Below, piece after piece: positions 1 through 6,027 of a DNA stretch of 8,163 nt; position 1 is the first letter of the stretch, and every line of letters begins with the position of its first letter. The stretch covers positions 1-8,163 of the forward strand of contig CALAMM010000100.1 of NCBI GenBank assembly GCA_937925775.1, written 5' to 3'. The stretch comes from an uncultured Fimbriimonadales bacterium (GTDB lineage: Bacteria > Armatimonadota > Fimbriimonadia > Fimbriimonadales > GBS-DC). A model generated the notes under the pieces. The model was not told the DNA's origin. It made no database searches and saw only the letters and a list, made by a program, of their open reading frames with translations. A program made the position numbers and the translations under genes.

Positions 1-1
1 G

Positions 2-718
2 CTCAAAGACCGCCTTGTGCCCACGCTCATCGCCCATATCTACCGCGACGCCGACGCCATCGTCGCCGTCTCACGGGGCGTGCAGGCGGACCTTATGCGC
101 CTCACCCGCTTGCCCGAAACGCGCGTCCCCTGCATCTACAATCCCGTCATCACGCAGGAACTGCTCCGACAGCGCGAGGCAATCGTCGAACACCCATGGT
201 TTATAGAGGGCGCGCCCCCTGTCGTGCTGGCGGTGGGGCGGCTAACCGCTCAAAAGGATTTCCCGACACTCCTGCGCGCCTTCGCCCGACTGCCCGCGCC
301 CGCTCGCCTGCTCATTCTGGGCGAGGGCGAGCAACGCGCCGAGCTGGAGCAACTTGCGCATCAACTCGGAATCGCCGAGCGCGTGCAGCTGCCCGGCTAC
401 GAGCCGAACCCGTTCCGCTATATGCGCCGTGCCTCCCTGTTCGTCCTCAGCTCGCGCTACGAAGGCTTGCCCAACGCCCTCATCCAAGCAATGGCATGCG
501 GCTGCCCCGTCGTCGCTACCGACTGCCCCAGCGGCCCCCGCGAAATCTTGGACAACGGCAAGTACGGCTTGCTGGTGCCTGTGGGCGATGTGGACGCGCT
601 GGCAGAGGCCATCATGCAGGGAATACAGGGCAAGATTCCCCACGCGCCCGACGAATGGCTCCAGCAGTTCAAGGAGAGCCACATTATCGATCAGTACCTG
701 CGCGTGTTGGAGGGTTAG
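2..718 (+). CDS. GT4-family glycosyltransferase, C-terminal part (5' end outside window)
   Basis: The frame is open from the first bases to TAG at 716-718, so this is the 3' portion of a longer gene; the GTG at 17 is probably internal. Seen: the end of the N-terminal domain (DADAIVAVSRGV), then the donor-binding Rossmann domain of the GT4 (GT-B) fold: VVLAVGRLTAQKDFPTLLRA, LLILGEGEQR, and the block SSRYEGLPNALIQAMACG followed by CPVVATDCPSGPREIL. In this family that block binds the nucleotide-sugar phosphates. The usual E-x7-E pair reads E-x7-Q here, a variant I recall from other GT4 enzymes. Role (family knowledge): transfer of a sugar from a nucleotide sugar to a lipid-linked or polysaccharide acceptor at the cytoplasmic face. 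Sugar and acceptor cannot be read from sequence. With the dehydratase and Wzi-like genes at 4669-7919 it suggests exopolysaccharide or capsule synthesis, though it is not in the same operon. Confidence 0.9.
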   Translation, partial: LKDRLVPTLIAHIYRDADAIVAVSRGVQADLMRLTRLPETRVPCIYNPVITQELLRQREAIVEHPWFIEGAPPVVLAVGRLTAQKDFPTLLRAFARLPAPARLLILGEGEQRAELEQLAHQLGIAERVQLPGYEPNPFRYMRRASLFVLSSRYEGLPNALIQAMACGCPVVATDCPSGPREILDNGKYGLLVPVGDVDALAEAIMQGIQGKIPHAPDEWLQQFKESHIIDQYLRVLEG

Positions 719-956
719 GTGCGCGAGCGTGGGCAACTCCTGTTCGGCGGCGACATCATCTTCGCTAAGGGTGTGAGAAGGTTTGATGCCGTTCTTTGCT
801 CGGCGCGGTGAGAACCTTTCACGGCAGCCGTCCCATAAGCACATTTCTGCGCAGATGTCAAGGGGTTGAGGAGAATTTGAGGGCGTTTTTGAGGCAGCTT
901 GGCGGCACCTTGAAGGGCGGCAGGGGGGGCGATGTCGGGTTCAAGCGTGGGGTTCC
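719..956. other. Non-coding gap between convergent genes
   Basis: This 238-base gap separates the ends of the convergent glycosyltransferase and TolC-type genes. The open frames crossing it are short or run antisense to the glycosyltransferase, and none has a recognisable domain. It holds a stem-loop at 773-822, a G7 run near 923-929, and a copy of a 10-base motif that recurs upstream of the decarboxylase gene. I see no T-tract terminator for either flanking gene. Confidence 0.6.
773..822. other. Imperfect stem-loop in gap between convergent genes
   Basis: GTGAGAAGGTT (773-783) pairs with AACCTTTCAC (813-822) over 10 bp with one bulged G. Inside the loop GCCG can pair with CGGC (801-804), giving a two-tier hairpin. 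No T-run follows on either strand, so it is not a classic intrinsic terminator. It may protect 3' ends of the convergent transcripts; that role is inferred from position only. Confidence 0.4.
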
Positions 957-2243
957 CTACGGCTCCTGTGGCAGTTTGTCGCCGACGGCGACACGCAGCT
1001 GGAGCGCGGCGACGGCGGCGTCGTAGGTCGCCTGCACAAGGTTCGTCTCGGCGGTAGTCAGCGCGAGTTGGGCCGTGAGTACCTCCACAATCGTACCCAC
1101 GCCCTCACGCAGCGATTCTTGGGCGGCGTCGAAGTTGCGTTGCGCGGCGGCGACCGCGACACGCGACGCCTCCAGACGCTCCACCGACTCGCGCAGGCTC
1201 AGCAGCGCGCTCTCCAGCTCAGCGTAGGCATCGCGCTCCGCTTGAATCAGGCGGAACTGGGCGATTTCCCAGCTCGCTTCGGCTTCGCGCAGGTTCGCAC
1301 GGGTCAAGCCGCCGTCAAACAGGGGATAAGAGACGACGATGCTGAGGCTACCCTGCGTGCGCGTGTTCGGCTACACCTCGCGGAAACCGCGCACGCTAAT
1401 CTGCAGGCGCAACAGGCTATTGAGCCGCGCGGCCTCTACACCGAGCCTGCTCACCTGCACGCTCAACTCGGCGTTGCGCAGGTCGGGACGGTGGAGGCGA
1501 GCCCGCTGCCACAGCGCATCGAGGCTCAACTCCGGTTCAAGCGCGGGCAGTGAGTCGGGCGGCACGAGGGGCGGCAACGACTGCCTCGCGTCCCAGCCGA
1601 TGAGCCGTTTCAAGTCGGTCTCGGCAAGCCGCAACGCATTGCGTGCCTGAATCTGCTGCACCCGCGCGTTCGCCAAATCCGCCTCCGCCTGCAGCACATC
1701 CTTCTGCGGCGCGGTCCCAACCGCCGCCTGCGCTCTGGCAACCTCCAGGAGAATCTCAGCACGACGCACGGCGGTATCTGCGACTCGCAAGAGCTCTTGG
1801 CGACGCAACACTTCGTAGTAGGCGCGCGCGGTCTGCAGCAGCACACGGCGCACCGTGTCGCGCGTGTTTTGGCGCGTGGCTTCCGCCGCGCGGGAACTCT
1901 GGCGGATACGCAACTCGCGCTGACCGTTATCCAACAGCAGCCACTCCAACCCCAGCCCGTTTTGGCGTTGGGTGCTGTCAAGGTTCGTGCCGCCACCCTC
2001 GAAGCGCGTGCGCGTGGTGCTACTGCTGACATCGAAACTCGGATAGAGACTCGCGCGAGCCGCGCTCAACCGAGCCTGCGCCAACTCGCTCTCGGCAAGC
2101 GCAGCACGCGCCACGCCGTTATTCTGCAACGCCAAGCGCAACGCATCGTCCAAACTCAACGACTCTTGCGAATAGCCAAGCAATGCCACGCACACAAAAC
2201 AGGCAAGCACGCTCCGTTTCATCACCGAGAAAGTTCGACGCAC
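957..2243 (-). pseudogene. TolC-family outer-membrane efflux protein, interrupted by one in-frame TAG
   Basis: Read through, the frame gives 428 residues, a normal TolC-family length. Order: signal peptide (KRSVLACFVCVALLGYSQ, about residues 9-26); first outer-membrane-efflux repeat (about 29-215, with SLDDALRLALQNN and a long coiled-coil helix); second repeat from about 240 (RPDLRNAELSVQVSRLGVEA) to the end, including SYPLFDGGLTRANLREAEA. The break is TAG at 1371-1373, codon 291. Reading resumes in the same frame (PNTRTQGSLSIVV), so it is a point nonsense change, not a frameshift. The 290-residue product would lack most of the second repeat and could not build a normal trimeric duct. The start is GTG at 2241-2243, preceded by AGGAA 9 bases upstream; ATG at 2220-2222 is an alternative that still keeps the signal peptide. 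The natural stop at 957-959 is also TAG. No membrane-fusion or pump partner lies nearby. Family role: outer-membrane exit duct for efflux or type I secretion. It could be a real pseudogene, a sequencing error, or a read-through gene. Confidence 0.85.
1371..1373 (-). other. Internal amber codon in TolC-family gene
   Basis: The + strand bases are cta, read as TAG on the minus strand, in phase with both the 290-codon upstream part and the 137-codon downstream part. It falls in the linker just before the conserved beta-strand segment SYPLFDGG. A one-base change from CAG (Gln) is one simple origin. The glycosyltransferase, the cyanophycinase and this gene's own end all use TAG as an ordinary stop, which argues against genome-wide reassignment. 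Confidence 0.85.
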
Positions 2244-2268
2244 GCATGGAAGTTCCTGTTCGCTAAGG

Positions 2269-2274
2269 TATACT
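2269..2274 (+). promoter_or_regulatory. Candidate -10 box (TATACT) for the decarboxylase operon
   Basis: TATACT ends six bases before the in-frame GTG at 2281. If it is a -10 element, transcription would start at or very near that codon and the message could be leaderless. I find no convincing -35 at 16-18 bases. The same hexamer sits upstream of the tRNA-Ser gene at 8006-8011. The alternative start GTG 2275 has only a weak AAGG (2265-2268) in front of it. Confidence 0.4.
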
Positions 2275-2994
2275 GTGCCCGTGCGTATCCCGACCTTGCT
2301 GAAGTGGATGCTGGGCGTCGGCGCAGTGGTGGCTGGCGCGAACTGGTTCCTGCGTAAAGTCTGGTTCTATCGCGACCCGCTGCGCGTGCCACCGCCCGAC
2401 CCCAACTTGATTCTTGCGCCGTGCGACGGCAAGGTGGTCTACATCCGTCCCGTGAACCCCGATGGAACCGTGTTCGCCGAGAAGCTCGGACGCCCTATCC
2501 CAATTACGGAAATCACTCGCGCAGACTGGAACGGCGCCACACCCGAGGGCTGGCTGATAGGAATCTACATGAGTCCACTGGATGTGCATTACAACTATGC
2601 GCCGATCGCCGGCATCGTACGCAAAATCGTCTACACCCCCGCTCGCACGAACCTGCCGATGGTTGACCTATGGGAGTATGTGAGTATGGCGTGGCTCCGC
2701 CGCGCCGTCGACCTGCTCGGCAAACGCTATCACCTGCAGAACGAACGACAGACCATATTTATAGACAACGAGCGGGTGCATGTCGCGCTGGTCGAAATCG
2801 CCGACAAGTTCGTGAACAAAATCACGACCTATGTGCGGGAAGGGCAGTGCGTGAAACCCGCGCAGAAAATCTCGTTCATCGAGCGCGGCAGTCAAGTGGA
2901 CCTGCTCATCGGCACACGCGCCGTAGAGATCCTGACGCATACAGGGGCGCAAGTGTACGGCGGGCAGACGCCTGTCGCGCGACTAATCGAATGA
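2275..2994 (+). CDS. psd: Phosphatidylserine decarboxylase proenzyme (short form)
   Basis: Converts phosphatidylserine to phosphatidylethanolamine at the inner membrane, using a pyruvoyl group made by self-cleavage. Seen in 239 residues: a hydrophobic segment near the N-terminus (about 8-26, LLKWMLGVGAVVAGANWFL); WFYRDPLRVPP (30-40), the usual family entry motif; APCDGKVVYI (48-57); IGIYMSPLDVHYNYAP (95-110) with the conserved DVH; NERQTIFIDNERVHVA (156-171); and the processing site ERGSQVDLL (203-211), where Gly205-Ser206 would be cut and Ser206 become the pyruvoyl group. The GS motif (not LGST) and the length match the short, archaetidylserine-decarboxylase-like branch, so a related phospholipid substrate cannot be excluded. 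Start is GTG 2275 or GTG 2281. The stop TGA (2992-2994) lies three bases before the next gene, implying one transcript. The phosphatidylserine synthase gene is not in this window. Confidence 0.9.
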   Translation: MPVRIPTLLKWMLGVGAVVAGANWFLRKVWFYRDPLRVPPPDPNLILAPCDGKVVYIRPVNPDGTVFAEKLGRPIPITEITRADWNGATPEGWLIGIYMSPLDVHYNYAPIAGIVRKIVYTPARTNLPMVDLWEYVSMAWLRRAVDLLGKRYHLQNERQTIFIDNERVHVALVEIADKFVNKITTYVREGQCVKPAQKISFIERGSQVDLLIGTRAVEILTHTGAQVYGGQTPVARLIE

Positions 2995-2997
2995 GCC

Positions 2998-3717
2998 ATG
3001 TTGACCAACATCCGCGCCGTCGGCTTCGACTTGGACGATACGCTCTGCGTCTACATGCCCGTGGCGGTACAGGCGCGACGGCAAGTGCTGGAGCAGTGGG
3101 TGGCGCCGCGCGTGGCGCTCTCGCTCGATACGATTGATCAGCACTATCGCCGCGCGTTCCAGAGCGTACTGGCGGAACTCCACTCAGAACGCTGGTATCC
3201 GCTTTACTTGCGTGAGGGGCACGCCACACGCACCGAGACCTTTCGGCGTCTGCTGGAGAGCCTGAACCTGAATGCGGACGGTCTGGCAGAGCGCCTTAGC
3301 CGCGAATACGCCGCCCTACGCGAGCAGATGCTCCACCTGCACGAAGAGACGCTGGAGGTGCTCCACGCCCTGCGCCCACGCTATCCCCTGTTCGTAATCA
3401 CGAACGGCCCCGCCTATGAGCAGCGCCGCGAGCTGCAGATACTGGGGCTGGAAGCGATGTTCACCGTCGTGGCGATTGAAGGCGAGGTGGGCATCGGCAA
3501 GCCACATAAGCCGATTTTCGAGTTCGTAGAGCAGCAGCTGCAAATCGCCCCAGAGCAGATCCTGTTCGTGGGCAACTCGTGGGAGCATGATGTGCTGGGC
3601 GCGTTGAACGCAGGCTGGCAGGCGGCATGGGTGAACCGAGAGGGCGCACCGCACCCTCAACCCGACAGCCCCGTACTGGAGCTGCCGAACTTGCGCCCGC
3701 TGCTGGAGCTGCTATGA
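2998..3717 (+). CDS. HAD-superfamily hydrolase (subfamily IA-like phosphatase)
   Basis: A 239-residue protein with all four HAD motifs. Motif I is GFDLDDT, with Asp11 as nucleophile and Asp13 as acid/base. Motif II is ITNG (Thr135). Motif III is the lysine in GIGKPHKP (Lys168). Motif IV is FVGNSWEHD, with Asp198 as metal ligand and Asn at the position often held by Asp. A helical C1 cap lies between motifs I and II (about 18-120), as in subfamily IA phosphatases and dehalogenases. Such enzymes act on small phosphorylated metabolites in the cytoplasm; the substrate cannot be inferred. The ATG start is three bases after the decarboxylase stop and has no clear ribosome-binding site, suggesting translation coupled to the upstream gene. 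The end overlaps the cyanophycinase start. Confidence 0.88.
   Translation: MLTNIRAVGFDLDDTLCVYMPVAVQARRQVLEQWVAPRVALSLDTIDQHYRRAFQSVLAELHSERWYPLYLREGHATRTETFRRLLESLNLNADGLAERLSREYAALREQMLHLHEETLEVLHALRPRYPLFVITNGPAYEQRRELQILGLEAMFTVVAIEGEVGIGKPHKPIFEFVEQQLQIAPEQILFVGNSWEHDVLGALNAGWQAAWVNREGAPHPQPDSPVLELPNLRPLLELL
3705..3708 (+). promoter_or_regulatory. Ribosome-binding site fixing the cyanophycinase start
   Basis: GGAG lies five bases before ATG 3714. That ATG overlaps the HAD stop as ATGA. The spacing is ideal and supports 3714 over longer in-frame candidates such as 3627, which would lie inside the HAD gene and add a non-family N-terminus. Confidence 0.6.
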
Positions 3718-4448
3718 AAGGGGCGGTCATTTTGGCAGGCGGGGGCAGCACGCCTCCCGAAGTGCCTCAGACGATTCTCCAACTTGCGGGCAGCGCAAAT
3801 GCGCGTGTCGTAATCTTAGCCCATGCCCAAGAGAATGTGGCGCGCGGGGGACGACGCTCCGCCGAGTTTTTCGAGCAGAACGGCGCACAAAATGTCGTCG
3901 CACCCGACACGCTCGACGCGGACGAACTCGCCGCGCTGGTACAAACCGCACAGGCAGTGTGGATCCCCGGCGGCGACCAGAACCGCTTCATGGAGCGTTT
4001 TGGGAGTTCGGAGGCGTTGCGGCGCGCAATACACCGCGTGGTGGAGCGTGGGGGCGTGGTAGGAGGCACGAGTGCGGGCGCATCGCTGATGGGCGCACGC
4101 ATGCCCACAGGCGACCATTCGCCCGAAGGCGCACTCAAACTCGGCGCCAGCCCCACTGCCCCCGCCCTTGGCGTACTGCCAAACACGCTGATCGACCAAC
4201 ACTTTCTCAAGCGGCAACGCTTGCCCCGCTTGCTCTGTGCCTTGCTGGAGCATCCCCAACTCATAGGCATCGGCGTCGATGAAGAGGCGTGGGCGTTGGT
4301 GCAAGGGCGACGCCTGCGCGTCTATCGCGCTCAAGTGGTGCTCGCTCAGGTACGCGCCCTCCCACGCCGCGCAGGACAATTACTCGGAAGCCACGCCATC
4401 CACCTCCAAGTACGGCTCCCCAACGAAACCGCAACGATTCCTCAATAG
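3714..4448 (+). CDS. Cyanophycinase-family peptidase (S51)
   Basis: 244 residues; the start ATG overlaps the HAD stop (ATGA) and follows GGAG. The family folds like class I glutamine amidotransferases and uses a Ser nucleophile; cyanophycinase cuts cyanophycin, the Asp-Arg storage polymer, to beta-Asp-Arg dipeptides. Seen: KGAVILAGGG at the N-terminus; WIPGGDQNRF (83-92) with the conserved GGDQ; the nucleophile elbow GGTSAGAS (117-124, Ser120); IDQHFLKRQRLPRL (160-173), matching the family DQHF-x-R-x-R-x-RL block; and GIGVDEEAW (185-193) with the conserved acidic pair. The protein is slightly shorter than typical cyanophycinases (about 270). No cyanophycin synthetase gene lies here, so the real substrate could be another beta-aspartyl or isopeptide-linked peptide. 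I see no signal peptide in this start, so it is probably cytoplasmic. Ends with TAG. Confidence 0.87.
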   Translation: MKGAVILAGGGSTPPEVPQTILQLAGSANARVVILAHAQENVARGGRRSAEFFEQNGAQNVVAPDTLDADELAALVQTAQAVWIPGGDQNRFMERFGSSEALRRAIHRVVERGGVVGGTSAGASLMGARMPTGDHSPEGALKLGASPTAPALGVLPNTLIDQHFLKRQRLPRLLCALLEHPQLIGIGVDEEAWALVQGRRLRVYRAQVVLAQVRALPRRAGQLLGSHAIHLQVRLPNETATIPQ

Positions 4449-4466
4449 CGCCTGCGCTCAGGGCGG

Positions 4467-4505
4467 AAAAAAACGACCCTTCCCCTGCTTCGGCAGTGGA
4501 GAGGG
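4467..4505 (-). terminator. Rho-independent terminator, minus strand
   Basis: Read on the minus strand, CCCTCTCCACTGC (4505-4493), loop CGAA and GCAGGGGAAGGG (4488-4477) form a GC-rich stem of 11 pairs with one bulge and one mismatch. TCG and a run of seven T (4473-4467) follow. It lies 164 bases beyond the Wzi-like stop codon and would end that operon's transcript, or a short RNA starting nearer. On the plus strand no T-run follows, so it does not look bidirectional. Confidence 0.6.
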
Positions 4506-4545
4506 AACCACGAACTCCCCAAGCAGGACGCCGACGCTTCGAATC
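4467..4545 (-). ncRNA. Candidate small RNA of about 79 nt (speculative)
   Basis: A perfect TATAAT on the minus strand (4557-4552) would place a start near 4545, and the terminator at 4505-4467 would end the RNA. The interval has further self-complementarity: CCTGCTT (4527-4521) can pair with AAGCAGG (4490-4484), and GGGGAG (4520-4515) with CTCTCC (4503-4498) using one G-U pair. This fold competes with the terminator. No -35 box is evident, and no known RNA family is recognised. It may simply be the 3' untranslated end of the Wzi-like mRNA. Confidence 0.2.
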
Positions 4546-4551
4546 GCGCCG

Positions 4552-4557
4552 ATTATA
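4552..4557 (-). promoter_or_regulatory. TATAAT, possible -10 box on minus strand
   Basis: The minus strand reads TATAAT in a GC-rich non-coding stretch, a perfect -10 consensus. At 16-18 bases upstream there is nothing like TTGACA. It would drive only the short stretch up to the terminator, so chance occurrence is quite possible. Confidence 0.25.
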
Positions 4558-4668
4558 ACACGCATGCACTCCACATGCTTCGAATCCGTAAGCATCAACC
4601 AACACCACAGCACCGGGCACGAGCACCAAGGCGTGAAACCCGTTCGGAGCGAAATCGAAAGAGGTTAG

Positions 4669-6027
4669 TTAGAACTGCGCAATCGCCTGTAGATACCAGC
4701 CCGCGCGGGTGTCATGCGCACCCGCATCGCGCAGGCGACTTGCACGATAGTGGAGGGTCAGCATGCCACGCTCTGTCAGCTGGTAGCCAAGAATCAACTC
4801 CAGCGTGTCGCCGCGCACGCCAGGACGGTACTCGTGGAAGCGGCGCAAGTGGGTGTAATCCATCGCGTAGAGCCAGCGTCCGCTCTCATGCTCCGCGCGG
4901 GTGTAGACGCCGATGCGGTTCGCGCCAATCGGATGCCCCATCGGCAACTCTTTGTAGTAGTAAGCGTAGCGGCGTGGGTGATTGGAGTTATCGTACACAC
5001 CGCCTGTGGGGGTGCCATCGGAGCGTGCCACCTCCAGAATCAGGCGCGTGTTTGGCGCAGGGTGAAGCCGCGCGCCCAGCAGCACGGCTACTTTGCGCGG
5101 GGTAATCGGGGCGCCGCCCAGCGCACTCGGCGCACGCATATCATCGAGGAGCCAAAACAGGTACACGCGGTTCGCGTCATCGAGTTTGTAGACCACTCCC
5201 ACCTCCGCCAAGTAATTGAACCAGCCTGAGCCGCGCGCGGCATCGCTGTACCATTTCTGGTAGAGGTAGTAAGGCACAATCTGGCTGACCGCCGCGTCAG
5301 GGAGTTCCAGCGCCTTGAACGCCTCCGCAAGTGCCAGTGTCCACCGCTCACCGAAGTCGCGTTCGATGCGTCGGGCACCCCACCAAGTCGGTTCACCCTC
5401 TTGCTCAAACTGGCTCAGGAACTGCTCGAACCGCCACTCACCCAGTATCGGGAGCCGTAGGGGAAACTGCACGCGAGCATACGGGACAGCAGGCATTTCG
5501 TCGTTGACCAGCAAACCGCCGCTGTAGCCGCCAAGCCAGCGAAGCGTGCCGTAGCCCATATGCCAACGCCATTCACCGACTTGCACAGCCAGTCGGGCGT
5601 ACGGCACGGTTCCAAACGCGCTGGGGTTTCCCCCCGCGCGGCGTCGCGCATCGCTCCAGACGATTTCCGCCAACGCATGCTCACTGAGTGCCCACGCGCC
5701 CATGATTCGGTAAGCACCACGGGCGGTGCGCCACTCGCTGCGCTCAGGATAAGCAAAACCGTGTAGAGCCACAATAGAGAGCGTTGTATCGCGTGGCAGG
5801 GTACCCCCAGCGTTGAGCTTCCAGCGTGCAATCTGGACTTCTGGGTGCGCCTCCGTGCCCAGAGCGTTCAGCAACTCGTCGGCGCTTCGAGGCACGCGCA
5901 TCAAACTGGTTGGCGTGGGGTGAACACGAGCGAGATAATCGTAGAGAGGGTCATCGCGCGGGGGGAGCTGTTGCGCGCTGCTGACCCCCAGCCCCACCGA
6001 AACAAGCCAAACACTCCAGCACCTCAA
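4669..6027 (-). CDS. Wzi-like outer-membrane beta-barrel (capsule/exopolysaccharide surface attachment)
   Basis: 452 residues. Start is TTG 6027-6025, overlapping the dehydratase stop as TTGA, so the two are translationally coupled. Seen: a signal peptide (WSVWLVSVGLGVSSA, cut near residue 18); alternating hydrophobic/aromatic stretches typical of beta-strands; and a final Phe (LQAIAQF), as in outer-membrane barrels. The best family match is the central block (157-208): HMGYGTLRWLGGYSG, LLVNDEMPAVPYARVQFPL and LGEWRFEQFLSQFE. It resembles the Wzi pattern of a G-rich loop, a 'sLLlsDnaP' strand and a G-x-W/Y-x-(Y/F)-E-x-F-L-x-Q strand, followed by a WWGARRI segment. GHPIGANR (364-371) is also Wzi-like. 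In enterobacteria Wzi (about 480 residues) binds capsule at the cell surface; here the ligand is unknown. Overall similarity looks distant, so a generic barrel of unknown role remains possible. The operon with a UDP-sugar dehydratase supports a polysaccharide role. Stop TAA at 4671-4669. Confidence 0.72.
   Translation of the reverse strand: MRCWSVWLVSVGLGVSSAQQLPPRDDPLYDYLARVHPTPTSLMRVPRSADELLNALGTEAHPEVQIARWKLNAGGTLPRDTTLSIVALHGFAYPERSEWRTARGAYRIMGAWALSEHALAEIVWSDARRRAGGNPSAFGTVPYARLAVQVGEWRWHMGYGTLRWLGGYSGGLLVNDEMPAVPYARVQFPLRLPILGEWRFEQFLSQFEQEGEPTWWGARRIERDFGERWTLALAEAFKALELPDAAVSQIVPYYLYQKWYSDAARGSGWFNYLAEVGVVYKLDDANRVYLFWLLDDMRAPSALGGAPITPRKVAVLLGARLHPAPNTRLILEVARSDGTPTGGVYDNSNHPRRYAYYYKELPMGHPIGANRIGVYTRAEHESGRWLYAMDYTHLRRFHEYRPGVRGDTLELILGYQLTERGMLTLHYRASRLRDAGAHDTRAGWYLQAIAQF

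Larger units (their letters stand above)
4449..4668. other. Non-coding gap between convergent genes
   Basis: The gap between the ends of the cyanophycinase and Wzi-like genes shows no credible gene. It holds a minus-strand intrinsic terminator (4467-4505), a TATAAT on the minus strand (4552-4557), a 10-base direct repeat GCTTCGAATC at 4536-4545 and 4577-4586, and a small hairpin ATGCTT/AAGCAT at 4575-4595. Confidence 0.6.

Noticed and set aside
242..844. 200-codon minus-strand frame antisense to the glycosyltransferase
   Set aside because: Shadow of the GT4 reading frame in GC-rich DNA; no domain, and the GT4 motifs on the plus strand are unmistakable.
957..1307. Separate 116-residue gene starting at TTG 1307
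   Set aside because: It is in the same frame as, and homologous to, the second half of the TolC-family protein; no ribosome-binding site or domain boundary is evident there.
1068..1553. 161-codon plus-strand frame across the TolC break
   Set aside because: Composition is that of an antisense shadow (Arg/Gln/Ala-rich, no motif); the minus-strand family match explains this DNA.
3627..3713. Longer N-terminus for the cyanophycinase
   Set aside because: It would overlap the HAD gene by 91 bases and add Pro/Ala-rich sequence foreign to the family; ATG 3714 has GGAG and an ATGA overlap.
4536..4586. TTCGAATC motifs as T-arms of degraded tRNA genes
   Set aside because: The flanking bases do not form the 5-bp T stem and no acceptor or anticodon stems can be drawn.
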